Made by a program: the position numbers and the translations under genes
In this document: in pieces, positions 22,538-64,000 of the stretch
Position numbering within the stretch: the stretch's first letter is position 1
Layout: the number at the start of each line of letters is the position of its first letter
Notes under the pieces: model-generated
The model's input: the letters and a program-made list of their open reading frames with translations, nothing else
The model's database searches: none
What the model was told of the DNA's origin: nothing
Source of the DNA: Pterobdella sp. o SKG-2022
Lineage: Eukaryota; Annelida; Clitellata; Hirudinida; Piscicolidae
DNA length: 64,000 bases
Direction of reading: 5' to 3'
Assembly: GCA_964035795.1 (NCBI GenBank)
Contig: OZ038320.1
Coordinates: 16,758,589-16,822,588 of the forward strand

Positions 22538-22718
22538 CTGAAGTTGTAAACGGAAGTTCAACAACTCCGATATTGTCGCATTTGCTTGATGGTTCGATAG
22601 GTGAAGGCTTTTGCGATAAATTAAAGTATTTAGATCCGTTTAGTCATCTTTAAAAACATATTGAGAAGGGTATGGACGTTCACCAAAAAAATCTTTGCCA
22701 CGAGCTGTGTCTTTGAAG
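22538..22718 (-). pseudogene. Unidentified coding-like exon with one-base frameshift
   Basis: On the minus strand a pyrimidine-containing acceptor (TTGTTTAG) precedes an exon that ends TTCAG before GTAAAA. It reads FKDTARGKDFFGERPYPSQY then VFKDD. A single missing base then puts the continuation LNGSKYFNLSQKPSPIEPSS, KCDNIGVVELPFTTSG in another frame. Restoring frame gives exactly 60 codons with matching entry and exit phase, which is unlikely by chance in this AT-rich DNA. The amino-acid use (Pro, Gly, Asp, Arg) also differs from random frames here. I do not recognise the family, and no neighbouring exon was found. It may be a decayed gene fragment, a relic of a mobile element, or a real exon carrying a sequence error. 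Confidence 0.45.
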
Positions 22719-23416
22719 CTAAACAATGTAGTGAATAATATAGTTAAGAAATGTGGACACTGGTTTTTCAGAAATTTGGAACACTTTTATATAAAAATAA
22801 ATTGTGATTTTTTGTAAAAAACTAGCGAACGCTAAGTCTTTTTTGAAGGCTTTTTGACATCAGGCTGAAAACCTAGATAGCATTTACAAGAAAGTTTAGC
22901 ACGTTGTTTCTATTTGGTTTTGAGGTCTGTAAATGTATAGTTTTGAGGCTTGTAAATGTATGGTTTGAGGCTTGGTAATTGTACATGAAGTAAATAAAAG
23001 TTCTGAAACAGTCATATATTGGATACCTAAGTAAGATAAAAAAAATCTCATTAATTCACAATATTTCAAACATTCAAGTGTCTGACAGAGCAGACTCACC
23101 TGGTATAAAGCATTCATTATCAAAGCAAAATTAAGATAGAAAGAACACATCATACGGAAGGAGAATATACAAATTTTGGTAAGGTTATATTTCTTTGAGC
23201 TTGCTTACGTGACAAAAATGTTTAGACAACTTGAAACAGGTCTTCAGCCGCATGCAACATTCCTTTACGGATTTGAAAAACTTACCACAGACTGTAATGT
23301 TAGCAATGTTTTGATAGTTTTAAGAGTACGAGAACTAAATGGTGCGAGTATGGGAAGAGATCTGGTATTGAGTATCGTATGGCCAGTGTAGATGCATATG
23401 CTCGTGTGAGTTTGAA
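22719..23416. other. AT-rich DNA, no supported gene
   Basis: A 71-codon plus-strand frame (23176-23391) has somewhat non-random composition but no recognisable motif. I leave it unassigned. Confidence 0.3.
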
Positions 23417-23532
23417 CTCGACATCATTTTCAATTTCAACAAACTTTTTTTTAATACTCTGTGTATCGTAGTAGCTCGACATCATTTTCAATTTCAACAA
23501 ACTTTTTTTTAATACTCTGTGTATCGTAGTAG
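23417..23532. repeat. 58-bp perfect or near-perfect tandem duplication
   Basis: The segment beginning CTCGACATCATTTTCAATTT at 23417 recurs at 23475 with no visible difference over its length, which indicates a recent event. Confidence 0.93.
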
Positions 23533-23822
23533 AAAAAATGACTAAAAACTGACTTTTCATGACAAAAAAAGATTTGTATTAGCTTTTATAGTGAAAATTA
23601 AAATTTTGAAGTAAATTTCAAGAATGGTTGTTAATGTTAAGTAGATATCATGGTCAAACGAGGTTGGTTTTTTAAACTAGAAGTTAGGGCAACAAGAGGA
23701 GAATGAGGAAAAAGAAAAGAAGAGATCTGAGGGCATAACAAATCGATAACCTTTCAAAACGGTATACAAAAACAGCACAAACCAAATAAACAAAATTTCT
23801 TAAAAATTGAAAAATTTAGTTC

Positions 23823-24000
23823 TATATAATAATAATAATAATAATTCTTTATTGTAAATTAAAAGTTACATAAAATATTTTCAAAAGGAATCATTCAGCG
23901 CGATGAACAATAAAAAAATTCTATTCTCTAGGTTTCCGTCAAAATACAAAACACGGTTAACGAGTTGTTTGGGATAACACTAAAAGTAAAAAGTGTTTTT
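23823..24000 (-). mobile_element. Possible 3' tail of an L2/CR1-like element
   Basis: On the minus strand the sequence ends AATAAAGAATTATTATTATTATTATA, i.e. a polyadenylation-like hexamer followed by (ATT)n, which is how L2/CR1-type elements commonly terminate. No coding sequence is attached, so this rests on the tail alone. Confidence 0.35.
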
Positions 24001-24133
24001 TTAAAATGTCAATCATCGTGACCAATAAAAAATATTTTGAAGTGAGCTTAAAAACCTTTTTGACTTACCTGGAACGAAATGTAAAATATGTAAATTGAGA
24101 AAAATTTTTTAATATAAATGAGAAAATAAAAAA

Positions 24134-24134
<1 letters not shown>

Positions 24135-24206
<72 letters not shown>

Positions 24207-24210
24207 TATA
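24135..24210. repeat. (TA)n microsatellite
   Basis: 66 nt of pure alternating TA, with a short continuation after one C. Confidence 0.95.
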
Positions 24211-25876
24211 CAAAATTGGTATAATCTAATATATGTTTGTTTTTTATACATATATTTACATATGAATGCGTGGAGTGAAGGTAGCTATAAAAGCGAGATT
24301 GCCAGGCATGTAAACTGAAAGATTTTCATAATTTCAAGTAATAAATAAAATATTTAATTTTATGAAAATTAAACTGTGTGTTTCTAAGCATAAAATAAAA
24401 CCATATTTTTGAAAAGTGCTTAATAGCATTGTTTTGAACTTAGTTTCTTTTTCTTTATTTGCTGAGAGTGCTCATTGAATCATTGGTCACTCCATCGAAG
24501 ATGAAACTGTTTTGAAAATTAATTTGAACAGCTAATAAATCTTATCTGATGCACCATCAAAACTTAATTTTCTCTTGTCTCAATACATCATTTCAAAAAT
24601 AGATGCAGACATATTGATCTGAGTGTGCTAAAGAACCATGCAACTCTTTCTTGGCATCCTCCAGTTTTATTATTTCAAAGTTGAATGCTTTTCGAGTAAA
24701 AGGTAATTTTGAAAATTTCTTTTTTGTTTTTAAAATTTATATGAATCTTTTTGATCTCATTGAAAAAAAAAACAATTTTGTGGTTCAGAGTTTGAAAACT
24801 TTTAGTATATCTAAGAGTTCAAATAATGTTACATAAACTCACATTATCAAAAGGACTGCTTGAACTTGATATTTTTATGGGTTGTTTTCATTTTTATTGT
24901 TCTATATTAGGTTATACATTTGTTTGCCATTAGAAAAATAGTGGATTTTATTGAGTAATTAATATAAGATTATAGGTAATCTATAAGATGGTAGATTGTG
25001 TAAATCTTTCAAGCAAATAAATACAAATTTGAAGTTTTAAGATTTAAATGCTTTCTCTAAGAATAGTAAGATTTCAATATTAATTGATTCTCTGAAGTTT
25101 AAGAAATAATGTTTAAATAACAGAAGAGTACTTAATATGATTCAGAAATTTTTTGCAAAAACAAAATTAAAAATTGGTTTCGAAAAAACTTTTGAATGAA
25201 TTTTTATTTCAAATAATTTGAAAATTTTACTAACTTGTTTTTTACAGTAAATCAAGAAAGCATTGAAACGAGCTCAATCGAGTTTCTTCTGAAGATATTT
25301 TGTAAAGATTAATTGGCCTCGGCAGGAAGGCCAAAAGGAAATTTTTAAAAATATTTCCATAAACTATTGAATCTATGAAAAAGAATTCTTTAAGATTTTA
25401 AATATAATAATAATTTAAGCATTCTATAGTGTAACCTTATTAGAATTGGAAGCAATATGGACGCCTTTTATATAAAGCAATATTCGCAAACAAGCAATGA
25501 CTCTGATGATAAATATCAATGAAATAATCAAATAAAATAACTGAAAGATAAAATTATGAAAAATTTAGTCAAAATCTACAGCCAAACAGTGGGGAACCAA
25601 GCTCGCCAAGAGTTTGAACCACGAGTCTGCCCTTCTTTTGCCACAGCTCTTACAGGGCTCTCTTTTTTTGAAAAATAATTTTTTAATTTTTGCATTGTAA
25701 CTACACACACGCAAAGATTCTGCAAACTACGTACAGAGCGTGTATGAAATATCAAAAACGTGAGCAACTAACGTACTAAAAGAAAATACTCATTTTTATA
25801 GTTGATTTGTTCGACAAAATAATATAAAAAACATAAAAATAAGTATATGAAAAAAATTGCGAAAGACACAATCAAA
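24211..25876. other. Upstream region of Musashi start exon
   Basis: AT-rich. It should contain the 5' UTR and possibly promoter of the Musashi transcript, but no core promoter motif stands out. An in-frame stop lies shortly upstream of the ATG at 25877. Confidence 0.35.
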
Positions 25877-60118
<34,242 letters not shown>

Positions 60119-63100
60119 GTGACAGTTTTTTTGATTTAAAAAATAAATATTTCAATTTGAATAACTATCGAAAACGTAAGTTCAAAAATTACTGAACGTA
60201 AGATTTATTTTTTAAAGTTTGAAGAATAATTTGTTAAAATATTTGAAATATTTTTCTCCAGCAGCTCCAATAATGGCGCTGTATAAGACTAAAATTTCAA
60301 TAATAGTTATTATAATAGCCACATTATGGGTTCCATACTAACGGCTATTACGAAATTTCTCATGAATAACTATTTTTTGTTTTTGTTTTTGATGTTTAAA
60401 ACAAAACAGATGCTTCGTAATATTTATTTTTTTCCAACTTTGAAGAAAAAATCTTTTGTTTTTCGATTTAAAAAAATAAAATAGTAAATAACAAGTTTGT
60501 ATCAAATTCACCTCTTCATTAATTTAAAAATGTGAAAAAGTTGTTTAAGTTTGGAAAAATATGCAAACTGTATTTTTGTTTTAAAACTAGAGATCCTTTG
60601 ACAACGTCCGAAGAATATTTTATTTTACTTGTTTGAAAGGCACAAAAATGCATCCCCATAAAAACGTCGATAAATTTTATTTAAAAAACTCTGTGAGTTG
60701 CCATAACCATTATCGAAGTCAAGATTATTTTGCAGCACATTTATAAGTGAAAGTTAAAAGATAGACTTTTCAAAAAATATTGGTAGGATGGTTGGAAACC
60801 GAGTGACAGTCATAAAGATTGGCACTCATTGTGTGAAATCAATTGAAATTAATATAAAGTTTTTCAGTTGAATCTTCCAAAACTTGAGCACATGTTTGAG
60901 ATTTCAACATAAAAGTAACTTTCTTTATTGCCCACAAACATTCCTTCAACATCAAAAAGAAAAAACTTCAAAAACTAAAAAGCATAAAAGAATAGATAAA
61001 ATTATTCTATTATATATACAAAACTTCATATAGAGTATATAAAATTATGTTTGCAAAAAATATAAAAACATTTTACGAAAAAATAATAAATTAAAAATGT
61101 TCATTAAGAATGAGTTCATTATCAAAAGAAGAGCGAATATGAAAATGTATAAGATGAGACAGATGAAATACAAATGCAATAACACATACAAAAGAGCACA
61201 CAAAGAGGCAAACAAAAACAGTGACTGCTCGACCCTTCATCCATCGCTCATCGACCGGCTTATCTCTCCGCTACATTTGCCAGCCATGGTCGCCTGGAAT
61301 TAATTGGCCGGTCGATAGATGCACAAATGCTCACCTTGTATAAATCACTGGCGTTTTCTTCCTATTTCATTTTTCTCCTTCTTTCATCAATTTTTCCATA
61401 TCACTTGTAAACTTTGCATCACTCATTGGTTTTTAATCAACGTTTCTTGGTATTATATTAAAGACAACATAAATTCCTCATTCGGCACCGAGCCCGTTGG
61501 GATTTGTCTAAACTAATTATAAAATAGGTATGAGGAATAGATTATGTTTTCAAGTTTCAGATCAAAACTTTGCAAATTATAATTTTTTTTACCTTTTGAA
61601 ATATTTTTCAAAAAACTTAAGTTAAAATATTCTATGAAACACTTGAGTTTTTTCAAGACAAATTGTTGTTTATGCAGTTTGGCACCTTTGTTGAGTATAT
61701 TCCTTCAAAGTGTAGACGTTTGCGTGAAATCAAAAATTAATAGTAAAAAAATTTTTATAAACATTTGTTTCAGTTATGAAAAGTTTAATCATTGATAAAA
61801 GAAAGTTCTCATGAATAACAATTCTTTTTCAAAAAAAAGTAAATTTTTAAATAATAAATAAAATGAAATTTAAATTCTATCTGAAATCTCCACTTGCCAC
61901 AGAAGCTCCACTCAGTAAAATTAATAATTTATCACACTCAAGACCAAATAAAAAACATTCCCTAAACTTTTCATCATCAAGAGGAATATTTTCAGAATAT
62001 TTGAAGGGTTTGACTTTCCGCAAACTGCCATCAATCCCTTCGTATCATATGAAACCTGATGCAACAATGCCAAGACATCAACATTCCCTTTATTTTTTTT
62101 CTTTCGATTCAGTTGTTTTTCAAAAAGTTTTGAAATCTTTCGGATGTTTCTCCCTTTGAAAACCTCTAAAAAACTTTTGACAAAATTTTAATTTATAAAT
62201 CCTGAAGAAAGTGAATTAAAATAAAATTTTGGAGTTTTAAGAAAATTGAAAAACTGATTGTTTAATTTACTTAAGCTTTACAATAATTTATTCTGAATAT
62301 CTAAACTCCACAAAACAAAAATTTTTGTTTTTAAAGTTTCAATTGTGAAGAATAGGGTCAAAAAAGGTTTAAGTTGTAGATCTAAATTTTTCAAGAAATA
62401 AGTAAGATGAATAAGCTTAATTCAACGTACACTGAAACTTTAATTAAAACTGTTTTGTCAGTGAGTGCTTGTATATTCAGTTATTTTTCATGAAGTATCT
62501 CGTTCTCAATTCTACTTTTTGGGAAGGATTTTTGAATGTTGATAACAATTTTTGCTCTTCTAATCTTTCATCAATCTACAGTTGCAAACTTCAACTATAA
62601 AATTTATGATGAGCGCGAAATATTAAAAAAGTTCCATCATTTCACATACTTCTACGCCACTCTCTTCTTCTACATGTTTTTTTTTAAATCTTTTCATTTT
62701 TCCTTCCCAATTTTTATTATCGTCTTAAACCTGTATGTTCTCATACAAAACACAGCAGTTGATATAATTGAGTTTACAAACCCATCCTGCGAAACAATTC
62801 TTCAATCAAAATGCAATTATCGATTCTAATTTCTTCTAATCATTTTACATATTTTATTTGTTTTTAAGTATTAATTTATTCATGCTTAATTTTTACGAAT
62901 AAATAATTTAATTATTTCATAAAGTTTTTATTTTTCATTTTTTCGATTACATGGATGACGCCATTTTAATGGAAAAGCATTAATTTGATAAGATAATATC
63001 GTTCAAAAAAATCTGTGAAAAAACGTTTATCATTCACAAAAAACATTTTTCAAAATCAATTTTTTCTATTTTATTGTTGCTTTTCCATCTTCGAATTCGT

Positions 63101-64000
63101 ATATACCAATTTATCAACATAGATCATAAATTATGTGCGAAATATTTTACTTTCAAGATGTATGCTTTCCATATATTCATTTATTTTAGTTGAAACTGCT
63201 TTGAGAATTTTCAATATTCATGAGTGGATAATATAGTTGAAAATTTGCAACTGTTTATACAGTCATCTACTCACTTTCTTAATTAACTTTTGCACACCTG
63301 TGCCGCAAATACACTTTCAATATACATCTGATGTTTATAAATGAAATCTCTGATATTGTTTTTCAAGAAAAAAAAACGTACGAAAATTGAAAAAAATTGA
63401 TTTTTTAAAACTTTTTTTAAGCTTAAGAAAGAAGTTTGGATTAGGCAAAAGAACGAAATGAAATTTTACATTTAATCTTTTTAGATAAAAACTATTTCAA
63501 TTATCGCTCAAAAATCTTTTAAAAACATTAGAACAAAAATTCTCAATTTTTCATTGAATTTAAACGAAATTTTTATGATAGAATTCTAATAAGAATAAAC
63601 TAAACAAAAAAAGAACTCAAGAAGCAGAAGATTGTAAGACAAGAGAAGCATTTGCATTTAAAGAGTGGCTCTAAGCCTATAGAACTAACTATAAACTTGG
63701 AAATAATAATGGTTCTCAACCCATTGAAAATTTAAAGTATCAAAATTATCAAAAAAACATTTAATCGTGAGTTTTTAGACATTCAAGCAAAGTACTTGGA
63801 ATGGGAATCTTTTCAAGTAATTCACTGTTTTAATGAAATCATTTAAATTTTTTTCAAAGCCTTTTCAAGCACTCGGCCGGATGATAATTTGTTCAAAGTT
63901 GGATTAGTGCATGTCTTGGTATAAGTTGCAGTGGCATATCGTCAATTGTATTTATACCTTTAGATACGTTAAATCTTGAAAAGTTGTACACATGTCAGTT
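60119..64000 (+). other. Musashi intron 7 (incomplete)
   Basis: Continues past the window end. The only structured part noted is the inverted repeat at 61250-61316. Short frames such as 61863-62159 and 62536-62829 were judged to be chance. Confidence 0.45.
61250..61316. repeat. GC-rich inverted repeat in Musashi intron 7
   Basis: Perfect 10-nt arms ATCGACCGGC (61250-61259) and GCCGGTCGAT (61307-61316) flank a 47-nt loop. The whole 61225-61325 patch is clearly more GC-rich than the intron around it. Confidence 0.7.

Noticed and set aside
23176..23391. 71-codon plus-strand frame
   Set aside because: Some coding-like flavour but no recognisable motif or splice arrangement, and it runs into a tandem repeat.
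24048..24251. 67-codon minus-strand frame rich in Ile/Tyr
   Set aside because: It is simply translation of the (TA)n microsatellite.

Overview
This is AT-rich, intron-rich nuclear DNA from an animal. Three host genes and an old ribosomal-protein retropseudogene can be recognised. They sit among long introns and many decayed transposable elements. Musashi and nicotinamide riboside kinase orthologues with GT-AG introns, plus RTE-like, L2/CR1-like, Jockey/I-like and pogo/Tigger-like elements, point to a metazoan. I cannot name the phylum from the sequence alone.

Layout. 1-3180: AT-rich DNA with a degenerate Jockey/I-like reverse transcriptase remnant (about 1020-2520). 3181-4970: two exons of a ChaC-type gamma-glutamylcyclotransferase; the first and last exons were not found. 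4971-11150: unclassified diverged repeats (5301-5955, third copy at 8588), a 3' fragment of the same Jockey-like family on the minus strand (6180-6520), a 0.94-kb foldback element with long inverted arms (7625-8566), a frameshifted intronless RPL35A copy (8775-9148), and a non-LTR 3' fragment (10285-10640). 11154-18033: a complete seven-exon nicotinamide riboside kinase gene of 201 codons. Its second intron carries an antisense 3.3-kb L2/CR1-like retrotransposon and another retrotransposon scrap. 18.9-20.5 kb: a near-full-length dead pogo/Tigger-like transposase on the minus strand, convergent with the kinase gene. 22538-22718: a coding-like minus-strand exon that I cannot identify.

25877-60118 and beyond: the 5' portion of a Musashi RNA-binding protein gene on the plus strand. 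It has seven constitutive-looking exons (start codon, complete RRM1, linker, first part of RRM2) and a candidate 33-nt in-frame microexon in the inter-RRM linker. The gene leaves the window inside RRM2. Its introns are 0.9-13 kb long and host several RTE-like remnants, a tRNA-like sequence abutting one of them, and a roughly 650-bp (TCTA)n microsatellite. An RTE-like element with C-terminal zinc fingers directly follows the microsatellite, and its own 3' end also runs into ATCT repeats.

The host genes are functionally unrelated: glutathione turnover, NAD+ salvage and translational control. Most open reading frames outside the listed features are chance AT-rich frames. Splice junctions were inferred from family similarity, reading phase and GT/AG sites by eye, with no transcript data.
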